Shown one piece after another: positions 24,656 to 33,483 of a DNA stretch of 64,000 bases (positions within the stretch are counted from its first letter, which is position 1; the number at the start of each line of letters is the position of its first letter). The notes beneath the pieces are model-generated. The model searched no databases. It saw only the letters and a list, made by a program, of their open reading frames with translations, and was not told the DNA's origin. This DNA comes from CALVGQ01 sp964369385 (lineage in GTDB: Bacteria; Bacillota_I; Bacilli_A; Erysipelotrichales; Erysipelotrichaceae): NCBI GenBank assembly GCA_964369385.1, contig CAYJEY010000004.1:62001-126000 (forward strand). Direction: 5' to 3'. A program made the translations under genes and the position numbers.

Positions 24656-25105
24656 GAATATACTGTATGCTTGTTCAACAGCCCAGATTTGATGTGGTAA
24701 GAATAATTTTTCTTTTATTTCATCGATAGTTAGCCATACTAAATAGTGGTCGGGTTCAGTTGGTGATGATACAACATCTCCTATTTCCATGAAATAGAAA
24801 TAACCGATACCATGAAAATCTGTTTTTGTTTGCTCAATGAAATGATAATAATCACCCATGCAAATTAATTCTTTTGGAACAACGGCAAGCCCTGCTTCTT
24901 CAAGAGTTTCTCTAATAATGCAATCTTTATGATTTTCATTATTATCTATTCCGCCACCAAGTAAAAAATAACCTTTTTCGCCATTATATAAATGAGTCAT
25001 GGCTACAGGTACTTTTCCATCTTCAGAAAACCCTATACCATACGCACCAACACGTTCTTTATATATCACACCATCTTTTCTACATCCAAAACTTTTACTT
25101 AACAT
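24647..25105 (-). CDS. NUDIX hydrolase
   Basis: 152-residue hydrolase of nucleoside diphosphates linked to another group. The Nudix box fits G-x5-E-x7-RE-x2-EE-x-G perfectly: GGIDNNENHKDC then IIRETLEEAGLAV. The flanking LYNGEKGYFLLGGG and HYLVWLTIDEIKEKLFLPHQ are usual for 8-oxo-dGTPase/ADP-ribose type small NUDIX proteins. The ATG at 25105 has GAAGGAGAATAATACTT upstream; an upstream in-frame extension to 25144 would run through the repeat element and is rejected. Confidence 0.9.
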   Translation of the reverse strand: MLSKSFGCRKDGVIYKERVGAYGIGFSEDGKVPVAMTHLYNGEKGYFLLGGGIDNNENHKDCIIRETLEEAGLAVVPKELICMGDYYHFIEQTKTDFHGIGYFYFMEIGDVVSSPTEPDHYLVWLTIDEIKEKLFLPHQIWAVEQAYSIFVK

Positions 25106-25119
25106 AAGTATTATTCTCC

Positions 25120-25184
25120 TTCGTAAATTATAGATTTTGTTCATACTTCAATTATAAACTATTGCATCGTGTTATGCCTATAAT
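25120..25184 (-). repeat. Array element copy 6 (full length)
   Basis: ATTATAGGCATAACACGATG, CAATAGTTTATAATTGAAGT, ATGAACAAAATCTATAATTT. The TTGAAG and TATAAT pair can serve as -35/-10 for the NUDIX gene. Confidence 0.78.
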
Positions 25185-25190
25185 AGGTAT

Positions 25191-25832
25191 TTAGTATATT
25201 TGTTTAACCTCTCCTTGGTTTATCAAAAATACATCGCCAATAAGTTCAATATTATCGTCAATAACTATAATAGCACACTCATCACATAAACCATATATAC
25301 AGTATTTATGAGATATTTCTGATAGTTCATCAGAAACTCCTCTTTTATCGTAATGTGGTGTAACAGATATACTTACGACCCCAAGCCCTTTATAAATTTG
25401 TTTTTTCGCATCTACGCCTGTAACAGAGCAAATTGCATCCTCCCCCATATTTATAGCACCTGCACTCATTCCGATAATTACCCCACTATTACTTTTTATC
25501 GAAGAAATTAAATCATATTCTTCTAAACACTTGTATTGTAGAGCTGTATTTCCTCCAGAAAGCCAAACTACATCTGCTTTGCTAATGGCTTGTTGTGCTT
25601 CTTGTTTTGTCATTCTTCCATCAACAACATAAGCATTATTAAAATTAATTTTATTTAAAGTGAACATATTTAAATAAAAATTGAAATATTTATCTGTTTT
25701 TTCGTTATGATTATGAAAATCAGATGCTACAAAAGCGAAATTATTTCGTTTAATAACTATTTCATTTACTCGACATGCAAAATCAGGCGGAAAATTTTTA
25801 TCAAAATTGCTTATTAATATTTTTGCAGTCAT
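25191..25832 (-). CDS. Peptidase E-like (S51 family) class I glutamine amidotransferase-fold protein
   Basis: 213 residues. WLSGGNTALQYKCL precedes the nucleophile elbow GVIIGMSAGAINMGEDAI with the catalytic Ser of GMSAGA, and the His of SVTPHYDKRGV completes the S51 dyad; Glu/Asp residues follow (ELSEISHKY). Peptidase E cleaves Asp-X dipeptides; similar proteins include cyanophycinase-like enzymes. Start at 25832 with GGGAGGGTTACAACA; an in-frame extension to 25874 runs through the repeated element and is not used. Single-gene unit of the array. Confidence 0.85.
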   Translation of the reverse strand: MTAKILISNFDKNFPPDFACRVNEIVIKRNNFAFVASDFHNHNEKTDKYFNFYLNMFTLNKINFNNAYVVDGRMTKQEAQQAISKADVVWLSGGNTALQYKCLEEYDLISSIKSNSGVIIGMSAGAINMGEDAICSVTGVDAKKQIYKGLGVVSISVTPHYDKRGVSDELSEISHKYCIYGLCDECAIIVIDDNIELIGDVFLINQGEVKQIY

Positions 25833-25841
25833 TGTTGTAAC

Positions 25842-25903
25842 CCTCCCATTATATAAATTTTGCTCGTACTTCAATTATAAATTGTTGCTTCATGTTATGC
25901 TAA
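25842..25903 (-). repeat. Array element copy 7 (full length)
   Basis: AGCATAACATGAAGCAACAA, TTTATAATTGAAGTACGAGC, AAAATTTATATAATGGGAGG. This copy is closest to the consensus in the promoter half and directly provides the ribosome site of the peptidase E-like gene. Confidence 0.78.
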
Positions 25904-25913
25904 TTTTGTGTGC

Positions 25914-26315
25914 CTATCTAAAATATGAAATCATATGTCCCTCGTTTAATTTTTTCATATTAAAGGATTGGTAAAAATAATTGTCTACTTTATCTTCAAT
26001 ATCAGTTACTACTTGGAACATTCTAACTTCTTTATATTTATCCCAACAATGTTTAAACAAATATGAACCTATTCCTTTTTGTTGATATCCCGACAAAACA
26101 ATTAAATCTTGTACTAGTACAATATGCTCGCCATCGCCTACACAACGAACAAACCCAACTAATTTTTCATCTTCAAACGCACCTAAAATATATAGTGAGT
26201 TATGAAATGCCCTCACTAATTTGTCATCATCCTTTAGGTATGATTGCCAATTTGAATCTTCATATATCGCTTTAATTTCACTTAATAAACTCGTAGTAAA
26301 TTCTTTATATTCCAC
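25914..26315 (-). CDS. GNAT family N-acetyltransferase (small)
   Basis: 133-residue acetyltransferase; VRCVGDGEHIVLVQDLIVL then YQQKGIGSYLFKHCW is a textbook motif A with acetyl-CoA loop QQKGIG, and YFYQSFNMKKL is the C-terminal motif. The start is GTG at 26315 with TGGAGGATAAATACA upstream. It is the most upstream gene of the cassette-like row, with a shortened copy of the element carrying only the promoter end. Substrate unknown. Confidence 0.87.
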   Translation of the reverse strand: MEYKEFTTSLLSEIKAIYEDSNWQSYLKDDDKLVRAFHNSLYILGAFEDEKLVGFVRCVGDGEHIVLVQDLIVLSGYQQKGIGSYLFKHCWDKYKEVRMFQVVTDIEDKVDNYFYQSFNMKKLNEGHMISYFR

Positions 26316-26632
26316 TGTATTTATCCTCCAATTATATAAATTTTACGAACTATTTCGTAAGTTCTCTAGATAAATGATAAAGCAGATGTTGAAAAGATTC
26401 AATAAAGTGCATTATTTATATATAGTATTTTATCTATTTTCGACATTAAACTTGTGATTTTTTACTCGTACACGTAGATATGTTCCACATACTGTGAAAT
26501 TGTCTCAAATAGTAATTTTACAGGAAACAAAGTTTCACACATAAACATATTATCACTCTATAACTCTTTTTTTTCAAAAGCACAAATTTCACTAAAAAAA
26601 CTCTAAACCCTTTAAAATAGGGTCTAGAGCTA
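26316..26632. other. Intergenic region bounding the array
   Basis: Contains the promoter end of the array element (AAAATTTATATAATTGGAGG, 26326-26345 on the minus strand), a perfect inverted repeat TTACGAA/TTCGTAA at 26343-26360 that may be its upstream edge, then about 230 bp of AT-rich DNA in which I see no gene, then the terminator of the rRNA methyltransferase. Confidence 0.55.
26594..26629 (-). terminator. Terminator of the rRNA methyltransferase gene
   Basis: 11-bp stem with one G-U pair (CTCTAGACCCT / AGGGTTTAGAG on the minus strand), 7-nt loop, followed by seven T; 4 bp after the stop codon. Confidence 0.88.
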
Positions 26633-27958
26633 CTACTTACGTTCTAATAATACGATACTTTCGGTATGTAAAGTGTGAGCGAATAAATCAATCGGTTGGA
26701 TCACTTTTACATGATAGTTTAACTCTTGGAAGAGTTTGCAATCTCTTGCCTGTGTCGCAGGGTCACATGAAACATACACGATGCGTTTTGGATTCATTTG
26801 TACAAGCGACTCAATTGCTGTAGCATCAAGTCCTTTGCGCGGTGGATCAACTATTGCTACATCGATTTTCACCTTCTTTTGCGCCATTTGTTTTGTATAA
26901 GAGGCTGCATCACTACAGACAAATTCTATATTTTTAACATTGTTAAGTTTCGCATTTTCTTTGGCATCTTGTACAGCAGCTGCTACAACCTCAATTCCAA
27001 TCACCTTCTTGGCATGTTTTGCCGCGAATATTCCAATCGTTCCTGTCCCACAATAAACATCCGCTACTACATCATCTTTTGTGATTTCGGCAAGTTCTAT
27101 TGCCTTGTTGTAAAGGGCCTTTGTTTGAATTGGATTGATTTGATAAAATGATTTTGATGAGATATTAAATGTACAATCCTCTAATTTTTCTTGGATAAAG
27201 CGTTTACCATAAACCAATACCTCTTTTTCACCTAAGATGACATTATCATTTCGTTGATTGATGTTGGCAATTACACTTTTAATTTCTTTAAATTCTTTTA
27301 AACATTTTTCAAGTAATGCTTTAGACTGTCTAAAAGGATACTCCTTTACAATCCAAACTAACATGACTTCTCCTGTGACATGTGAATGCTTAACTAAAAT
27401 ATGACGGAATGCTTTACCACATCCGAGTTCTTTTAACCAAACTTTCATTTGTTTCACAATTTTATTTTGCAACTCTGTTTGCACGATACAATCATTAAAC
27501 TCCACAATATCATTGCTGTTAGCACGATAGAAGCCTACCTGAAGCCCTTTAAGCGTCGAAACTGGAACTTGTACCTTATTGCGATAACGTACTGGATTTT
27601 GCATTCCAAGACACTCATTGACAGGATGCTCAATTTTACCAATGCGCTCAAAGCAATCTTTTACGATTTTATGTTTAATTGCGAGTTGCCCTTCATAACT
27701 TAAATGTTGAAGTTCACACCCACCACACTGTCTTGCTACTGAGCACTTTGGTGTAACACGTTGCGGACTTTTTTTAATGATTTCTTTCACAAAACCATAG
27801 CCATATGTTTTCTTTAATGCGGTTACGTGAACGAGCACTTCTTCTTGTGGTAAGCAGCCTCTTACAAAATAAGTAAAGTTATCGTGCTTTACTACACCTA
27901 AACCTTGGTTTGTTAAATCACTGCATGTGCCAATAAATTCTTCATTTTTCTTTTTCAT
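26633..27958 (-). CDS. rlmD: 23S rRNA (uracil-C5)-methyltransferase, RumA/RlmD family
   Basis: About 441 residues. An N-terminal TRAM domain (SDLTNQGLGVVKHDNFTYFV) is followed by the iron-sulfur cysteines CSVARQCGGC and a later Cys, SAM motif ADVYCGTGTIGIFAAKHA, IVDPPRKGLD, and the catalytic Cys in YVSCDPATQARDC. It would methylate a uridine in 23S rRNA using SAM (U1939, and in Gram-positive RlmCD also U747). The ATG at 27958 lies 4 bp after the U tract of the preceding terminator, with no ribosome site; a TTG at 27985 inside the stem is the alternative. It is therefore probably expressed by read-through or as a leaderless message. Confidence 0.9.
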   Translation of the reverse strand: MKKKNEEFIGTCSDLTNQGLGVVKHDNFTYFVRGCLPQEEVLVHVTALKKTYGYGFVKEIIKKSPQRVTPKCSVARQCGGCELQHLSYEGQLAIKHKIVKDCFERIGKIEHPVNECLGMQNPVRYRNKVQVPVSTLKGLQVGFYRANSNDIVEFNDCIVQTELQNKIVKQMKVWLKELGCGKAFRHILVKHSHVTGEVMLVWIVKEYPFRQSKALLEKCLKEFKEIKSVIANINQRNDNVILGEKEVLVYGKRFIQEKLEDCTFNISSKSFYQINPIQTKALYNKAIELAEITKDDVVADVYCGTGTIGIFAAKHAKKVIGIEVVAAAVQDAKENAKLNNVKNIEFVCSDAASYTKQMAQKKVKIDVAIVDPPRKGLDATAIESLVQMNPKRIVYVSCDPATQARDCKLFQELNYHVKVIQPIDLFAHTLHTESIVLLERK

Positions 27959-27961
27959 TTT

Positions 27962-27992
27962 TAAAAAAGAGCGTTGCCTGTGCAAACGCTCT
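27962..27992 (-). terminator. Terminator between the acidic-tail protein and rlmD
   Basis: Perfect 8-bp stem (AGAGCGTT / AACGCTCT, 9-nt loop) followed by six T on the minus strand. It begins directly at the upstream stop codon and ends 4 bp before the rlmD ATG. Confidence 0.85.
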
Positions 27993-28716
27993 ATTCCTCA
28001 CCTTCTGTTGTTACTTCATCTTCAAGTAATTCTTCTTCAAGTCCACCAGCGCTTTCTTCATTTGAATCAGGTGTTGGTGTTGGATTTCGTTTTGCTTCTA
28101 GTTCATCTAATATTTGTTGAGCTAACTCAGGGTCTTTTGGTTCTGATACAACATCGACTACCTTCTCACTAATTGACGAAGATTTCGATATAATCACATA
28201 ACTAAATGCCTCTGAATCACGATTCTCGCTTAGATTATACACATGCACTTCAATGTCATACATATTCTTTTCTTGAGTACGTGTAAAATAAGTTGCAACA
28301 TCCAATTCACTTGTAATGGCGTTGTATGCCTCTTGTGCTAATGCTTCTGCTTGTTCAACTGAATAACTATCGCTAGTATCTACATAAAGACGAAGGGTCG
28401 CTGTTTTAAGTTGAATCTCAACGCTTTCTACGCCTGACTTACTTGATACTGCTTGTTCAATTGCTGCAATTTGTTCCTGCGTAATAGCAGGATCTAAATC
28501 ACCTTCAAAGCGATCTCCTGCAAGTACAGAACCCGTTGCCATCGACGCACTAATCAACATATATCCCAATACAAGAAATGGTGTGGCAATAATAATTAAG
28601 CCCACAATGATTGCGATCATTGCCCCATCTATTTTTTTCTTTTTCTTCGGTTTTTTAACTGGTGGTTTCTTTGCTTTTACTTCTTGGTTTTCAATATTTT
28701 TATTTACCTGTGACAT
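27991..28716 (-). CDS. Single-span membrane protein of unknown function
   Basis: 241 residues: a Lys/Pro-rich cytoplasmic N-terminus (KAKKPPVKKPKKKKK), one membrane helix (about 31-59), a mixed alpha/beta extracytoplasmic domain (about 65-185) with repeated Val/Glu patterns, and an acidic tail (EELLEDEVTTEGEE). No family recognised. The basic-helix-domain-acid order suggests an envelope-associated protein. It starts with AGGAGTGATGAA ribosome site and is followed by its own terminator. It directly precedes a HAD gene on the same strand (60-bp gap) at the end of the polysaccharide operon. Confidence 0.65.
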   Translation of the reverse strand: MSQVNKNIENQEVKAKKPPVKKPKKKKKIDGAMIAIIVGLIIIATPFLVLGYMLISASMATGSVLAGDRFEGDLDPAITQEQIAAIEQAVSSKSGVESVEIQLKTATLRLYVDTSDSYSVEQAEALAQEAYNAITSELDVATYFTRTQEKNMYDIEVHVYNLSENRDSEAFSYVIISKSSSISEKVVDVVSEPKDPELAQQILDELEAKRNPTPTPDSNEESAGGLEEELLEDEVTTEGEE

Positions 28717-28776
28717 TTCATCACTCCTAACATGTCTATTCTATCAATTCTTTTAATAAATTTCAAATATTAGTCA

Positions 28777-29346
28777 CTACTTCTTATTTGCTTCCCAATC
28801 CAATAAGCGATGTCCTACTACGAGAAATGACTTATCGGCAAGCTGTGCACATGGATCATCACTATATGAATCCGAGTAGAATTCTTCCACAGTTGCTTGT
28901 GGATACACCTCTTTAAAGCGTACCACCTTTTGTGCTCCATGGCAGTTGATTCCATCGCTGTGTTTCCCACTTTTAACATCTATTCGTGATGCCATTGCTT
29001 CTACATTTAATCTCTTACAAATAGGTAAAATGATAAATTCTGGAGAAGCTGAGATAATTAAATCATCGCTTTTTTTATGTTCCTTATAAAATGGTTTAAT
29101 TTTATGCTGGTTCTTATCCCAAAAATCTTCAACCCAAGCTTCTACATCATTAATGTGTACGAGTATAGCATAAATCGATTCTTTGAAATCTTCTTTGCGT
29201 TGGATTTTTAAAGCATATTTCATAAATTGCCATGCTTGATTAGGCATAAAACGCATCAAACTCGGTTTTCTTTTTATGCAGTACTTATAAAAATCAACAG
29301 TGCTGTCTCCATCATAAATTGTTTTATCAAAATCGTATACGTTCAT
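28777..29346 (-). CDS. HAD superfamily phosphatase (HAD-IB, phosphoserine phosphatase-like)
   Basis: 189 residues. Motif I VYDFDKTIYDGDST (Asp5 and Asp7), motif II LIISASPEFII, conserved Lys in GAQKVVRF, and motif III/IV EFYSDSYSDDPCAQLADKSF are all present, as in SerB-like and lipid- or sugar-phosphate HAD-IB enzymes. It abuts the first glycosyltransferase gene with no gap, so it belongs to the surface polysaccharide operon. A phosphatase acting on a glycan precursor or carrier is plausible. Confidence 0.85.
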   Translation of the reverse strand: MNVYDFDKTIYDGDSTVDFYKYCIKRKPSLMRFMPNQAWQFMKYALKIQRKEDFKESIYAILVHINDVEAWVEDFWDKNQHKIKPFYKEHKKSDDLIISASPEFIILPICKRLNVEAMASRIDVKSGKHSDGINCHGAQKVVRFKEVYPQATVEEFYSDSYSDDPCAQLADKSFLVVGHRLLDWEANKK

Positions 29347-30315
29347 TTACTTCCCTCTTCTTAATGTACTAAATAACCATGTATAAAATCCAAGATTCCA
29401 TTTTCTTACTGTTCGATAATACTTATGTTTTAACCCTGGTAAGCTTTTTAAATACTTGTTTTTATACCACGATGGAAAACTCGTATTTAATAAGTTCCAT
29501 CCCATTTGAATAGTTTCTTTGCGTACTTTCTTATCTTGTATCTCACAGCTTCTTAAAAATGAATTTCCTAAGAAAAACTTCACATGTATGTATTCAAGTT
29601 CAGCATAATAATCCTCATAAAATCCTCGTTGTTGATACTCTTGCACAATCACTTCAAACACATGAATCATGTGCTGCACATTTTGATTATTGTTATGAGT
29701 AATTGATCCCTGCCTTTGATAATATTGCACAAATGCTTCATCAATAAACGCTAATTTTTTTACTAATGGTGCCACACAATATAAGAAACAAGCATCTTCA
29801 TATCGATATCCTTTTGGAAAAGTTAACTGACATTCTTTAATGAAAGATGTTTTGTAAATTTTATTCCATAGTGTAGCAAATAAATGCACCACCATGTCTT
29901 TTCCAGGTTGATAAGGTCCTTCTTTTTGGACATTTGTAGGCTTATTATCATACACCCAATTAAAATTGGAAACGACAATATCAGCATCACTTTCTAATGC
30001 TTTAGCCATCATTTTCTCTACCATTGTGGCATCTGCTGTATCATCACTATCCAAAAATCCAAAATACTCTGTTTCAATTCTTTCCAATGCGAAATTGCGT
30101 GTATCCGCAATTCCCCCATTGTCTTTTTTATAAGCTTTGATGAAATCATATTTGCTTGCATACTGATCAATAATCTCTTGCGAGTTGTCTTGGGTTCCAT
30201 CATTAATAATCATGAGTTGTAGATGTGGATATGTTTGGTTCACGAGTGATTCAAGTGTTGCTGCCAAATATTTTTCAACGTTATAGACAGGCACAATGAT
30301 AGTAATCTTAGTCAT
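29347..30315 (-). CDS. Glycosyltransferase family 2
   Basis: 322-residue cytoplasmic glycosyltransferase, GT-A fold. IIVPVYNVEKYL (7-18), MIINDGTQDNS (35-45), DNGGIADTRN (65-74) and DSDD (89-92) are the nucleotide-sugar and metal-binding motifs, and GYRYEDACFLYC supplies the likely catalytic acidic residues. The C-terminal 100 residues are basic and helical, as in membrane-peripheral capsule or teichoic-acid glycosyltransferases. It overlaps the polymerase-like gene by 8 bp. Donor and acceptor cannot be read from sequence. It is one of five related GT2 genes of this operon. Confidence 0.92.
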   Translation of the reverse strand: MTKITIIVPVYNVEKYLAATLESLVNQTYPHLQLMIINDGTQDNSQEIIDQYASKYDFIKAYKKDNGGIADTRNFALERIETEYFGFLDSDDTADATMVEKMMAKALESDADIVVSNFNWVYDNKPTNVQKEGPYQPGKDMVVHLFATLWNKIYKTSFIKECQLTFPKGYRYEDACFLYCVAPLVKKLAFIDEAFVQYYQRQGSITHNNNQNVQHMIHVFEVIVQEYQQRGFYEDYYAELEYIHVKFFLGNSFLRSCEIQDKKVRKETIQMGWNLLNTSFPSWYKNKYLKSLPGLKHKYYRTVRKWNLGFYTWLFSTLRRGK

Positions 30316-31903
30316 TGTCTTTCCCTACTCGATAAGCATCTTGAATAAGTGAGATGAGATATCCTGTTATGAATGACAAGAAGACTGTTGTCAAGAATTG
30401 ATCTAGTGTATGCCCACTTGTATATGCAGCTCCAAATCCAAAGACAACAACTGCTCCTAGAATCATAATATCTAAGCGTACTAGAACTTTAAATTTAAAC
30501 AAGATAAGCGCAACTCCTGCAAGTGTTAATAAGACCCATGGACCTAGTGTAAGTGCAACACCAACATACCCAAGTGTATAACTTTGCTGAACAAAATCTT
30601 GTTCAAGTACAATGGACCCATTCATCAATGTCGAGTAACCCATTCCTAGCATTTTCTCTTGATTATCTAATTCTTGCCATTTATATGTAGTAAAAATAGT
30701 TTGAATTTGACGACCGCTTACGCGATCTTCAACTGGCATATTAATCACAACATTACACCAAAATAGCGGATCGTGAATATAACTATACCACTCCATATAA
30801 TAAGATGACGGAATAGATGTGGCCATTTTTGCACGAATTCCATATTCTTCAAATTGGTAAATATAGAAATGATTAAATTCAGTTGTCCCAGGAATCAAAT
30901 CTCCTCCTGATTGAATGCTTTCTTGGCTTTGTGAAATTGCCCCATTGTTAATTAAAGCTAAATCATTGACTGCATCTACATTTTGGTTTTGCACAGCTGG
31001 CGTGTAAGGAAGAATAAGATAACTCACCCCCATCACAACAAGTGCAAAGACAATTGGAAGTTTTTTAACTTTCCAGTTCTTTGATATTAGTGCATCAAAT
31101 AAATAAATTGCTAAAAATGCTCCACCCATGAGCAATGTCCCATAGGTCGCCGTTCTTGTCCCCAAGATCATCATTGAGATATTTAAAATAAACAATAAAC
31201 TTCCAATGACACATTTTTCCTGAATACTACGAGCAATCGCAAAGAAGTAATACATAAGTAGTAACAGCATTGTCATTAAAATACCAATTGTATTTCCTTC
31301 ATTGAAGAAGAACTTTGAGGCAAGGAAACGTGGATGATAATGATCATAAATACCAGCAAACCAAGTAAATATATTCGCAACTGTATTGCCTACATAAGTC
31401 GAAATAGAGAACACATATAAATTACTTAATAAGATACTAACTCCGATAAATCCAGCTAAAAAGACAATAACACATTTTACGATATTCTCTTTGAACTTGA
31501 GTTGTGTTACACAATAAATTAAACCATAAGGTAAAATCAGTGTAAGTACATACGTCAACTCTTGAAACCAATTAAAATAGAAATTTGTCGTTAAATACAA
31601 GCGATCATAGATTTCAATGGCTTGCAACCCATGTAGTACAAACCATCCAAGCATCAATACACCATATATTATTCCAATCAAAAGTGTTTTCTTTTTATTC
31701 TTATCCGCTAAAAAGAAAGTCCATACAATCAATGCAGGAATAATTAGAAATCGAATAATAGTTGAAAAACGTGGGATTGAAAATTGATCTAAAAATGGAT
31801 GAATTAGATAATCCATATCAATGATTGGTTGTAAGGCCACCAATAAGACAATTGCCCACCTCAACGCAATTTTATTTGCAAAAAACTGCTTAATTTGATT
31901 CAT
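30308..31903 (-). CDS. O-antigen ligase/polymerase-like membrane protein
   Basis: 531 residues with about a dozen hydrophobic segments and one large extracellular loop (about 325-410). The segment GTRTATYGTLLMGGAFLAIY resembles the Wzy_C/O-antigen ligase core, with long loop and conserved Gly/Arg, and this fits the position in a polysaccharide cluster. It would polymerise or transfer repeat units at the outer face of the membrane. I rate this as inference from architecture, since the exact family residues are only partly matched. Confidence 0.75.
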   Translation of the reverse strand: MNQIKQFFANKIALRWAIVLLVALQPIIDMDYLIHPFLDQFSIPRFSTIIRFLIIPALIVWTFFLADKNKKKTLLIGIIYGVLMLGWFVLHGLQAIEIYDRLYLTTNFYFNWFQELTYVLTLILPYGLIYCVTQLKFKENIVKCVIVFLAGFIGVSILLSNLYVFSISTYVGNTVANIFTWFAGIYDHYHPRFLASKFFFNEGNTIGILMTMLLLLMYYFFAIARSIQEKCVIGSLLFILNISMMILGTRTATYGTLLMGGAFLAIYLFDALISKNWKVKKLPIVFALVVMGVSYLILPYTPAVQNQNVDAVNDLALINNGAISQSQESIQSGGDLIPGTTEFNHFYIYQFEEYGIRAKMATSIPSSYYMEWYSYIHDPLFWCNVVINMPVEDRVSGRQIQTIFTTYKWQELDNQEKMLGMGYSTLMNGSIVLEQDFVQQSYTLGYVGVALTLGPWVLLTLAGVALILFKFKVLVRLDIMILGAVVVFGFGAAYTSGHTLDQFLTTVFLSFITGYLISLIQDAYRVGKDND

Positions 31904-31924
31904 AATAACCTCTCATTCTAATTC

Positions 31925-33469
31925 TTACGGTAATTGATACTCGAAGAATATGACATCCGCATCTGGATTTAATCCATAATACGCTTTAAATACTTCAAAA
32001 TGATATTCATCGCCTGCTTCAATATCTGCTGAATGTACGAGTAGTGGTGGCATTCTTTCAATCCAAATCTCATCTTCTTGTGGATTTGCACGATAATACT
32101 CAATGACACTCATACGATCTTGAACTTGTAGATCAACAAGTTGATATTTGTAGTAGAGGGCACGTGAGCGATACAATAAGAAAATTGCAACAACGCACCA
32201 AGTCGCTACTAAAACATAACGATTGATTTTAATTTTCGATATCACAAAACAAGTAAAGATGTATAAGAAGTATACTGTATAAATACTTGAGCGTGAACCA
32301 AATATAGGTGAAATCAACATAATTAGATTTGCACTTCCACCTAACATGACAAGGAATAACGCTTTTGCCTTTTCATCTTGATCATCAAAAATAAAGAATA
32401 TACTAGCGATAAGCGCCCCGGTATACACTACATAAAATATGCTTGTAAACCACAGTGCGCTTGCAGTGTAATCAATATCAAATAAGACAAGCAATGCTGA
32501 AAATCCTGTTTCATTATATAACGTTGGGCTCAAAGATACAAATAAACCGACAATTTGCAATACTAAAAGGCATATCATCCACTTATTTTTTGTTGACCAA
32601 AACTTTTGAGCTACCAATATCCCAACAGCAATGCATAAAAGTGCAAACATCGTCTGGTTATTCACAAACGTCATTTCAATAAAATTTTTCCAGTTCAGTC
32701 CAATTTGCTCCCAAATTGGCAAAGAGCTAAAATCAGCACTATCTCTACTCATTCTAAACATTGCCCCAGGCGATAAACGAATGGCTGCAAGTGATATCAT
32801 GGAAGTGATTGTGAGTGGAAGCATGTAGGTTTTTAGTTGTTTATGTTTTATGTACATGTAGATCATCATGAGTACATTACCAAGGACTAGAATCCCCGCC
32901 GCATTTTCCATGGTAAGGCCAATATAGAAATTTAAAAATAGACAAAACGCAACAACCATCTTTCCTATCTTCTTCTTGTATAGCACATAGCTTTGAATGA
33001 AGCAGAAGTATAAAACCATCAGTACTAGTGGAATAACATATGTTGTCCCCATTACCCAAGTATGTGTTTCAATACGAAGTTGGCGATCGACATTAACGAT
33101 CATCGTGGCAAACACAAGACCAATGAGTACTTGATGTTTTTTAGCGACAAGTTGCACAACACAAACATAAAGTAGCGTAAACAAGCTTGCGTTAAGCACA
33201 TTCCATAGCTCTTTATTGGGAGCTACACTAAACCCATAGAGTTCTGAGAAGAAACGTCCTGACCAAGTGAAGTAAAAGTCCCAAGCACGCTCAAATGCAC
33301 TCATGCTACTTGGTAGTGCATATCCCCAATCATCCCCAGCAAGTGGTACCCAACTGGAAAAGCGATACATCACCACAAACACAAACAGTGCTCCTAGATA
33401 CACAAGAAGATGCTCATACTTGAATAGAAAGTCGATCATTTGATCAAATAATGTTTTTATTTTTTTCAT
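31925..33469 (-). CDS. DUF6056-type polytopic membrane protein
   Basis: 514 residues and about eleven to twelve hydrophobic helices. The N-terminal loop holds PLAGDDWGYALPSSMSAFER and TWSGRFFSELYGF, a pattern of DUF6056/GtrII-like proteins thought to be membrane glycosyltransferases using polyprenyl-phosphate sugars; the DD pair would be catalytic. A short extracytoplasmic tail follows the last helix (IEYYRANPQEDEIWIERM). It sits between the GT4 and the polymerase-like genes, so a role in side-chain addition to the polysaccharide is likely. Function not demonstrated for the family. Confidence 0.75.
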   Translation of the reverse strand: MKKIKTLFDQMIDFLFKYEHLLVYLGALFVFVVMYRFSSWVPLAGDDWGYALPSSMSAFERAWDFYFTWSGRFFSELYGFSVAPNKELWNVLNASLFTLLYVCVVQLVAKKHQVLIGLVFATMIVNVDRQLRIETHTWVMGTTYVIPLVLMVLYFCFIQSYVLYKKKIGKMVVAFCLFLNFYIGLTMENAAGILVLGNVLMMIYMYIKHKQLKTYMLPLTITSMISLAAIRLSPGAMFRMSRDSADFSSLPIWEQIGLNWKNFIEMTFVNNQTMFALLCIAVGILVAQKFWSTKNKWMICLLVLQIVGLFVSLSPTLYNETGFSALLVLFDIDYTASALWFTSIFYVVYTGALIASIFFIFDDQDEKAKALFLVMLGGSANLIMLISPIFGSRSSIYTVYFLYIFTCFVISKIKINRYVLVATWCVVAIFLLYRSRALYYKYQLVDLQVQDRMSVIEYYRANPQEDEIWIERMPPLLVHSADIEAGDEYHFEVFKAYYGLNPDADVIFFEYQLP

Positions 33470-33483
33470 GATGGTCTTCCTTT

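Noticed and set aside
24647..25144. Longer NUDIX start at 25144
   Set aside because: The extension runs through the repeated element; the ATG at 25105 has a strong ribosome site. The same reasoning applies to the peptidase E-like start at 25874.
22731..26345. Integron attC sites at the array elements
   Set aside because: GCATAAC is close to an attC core, but no matching GTTRRRY end, no long palindrome and no integrase are present, so a classical integron is not claimed.
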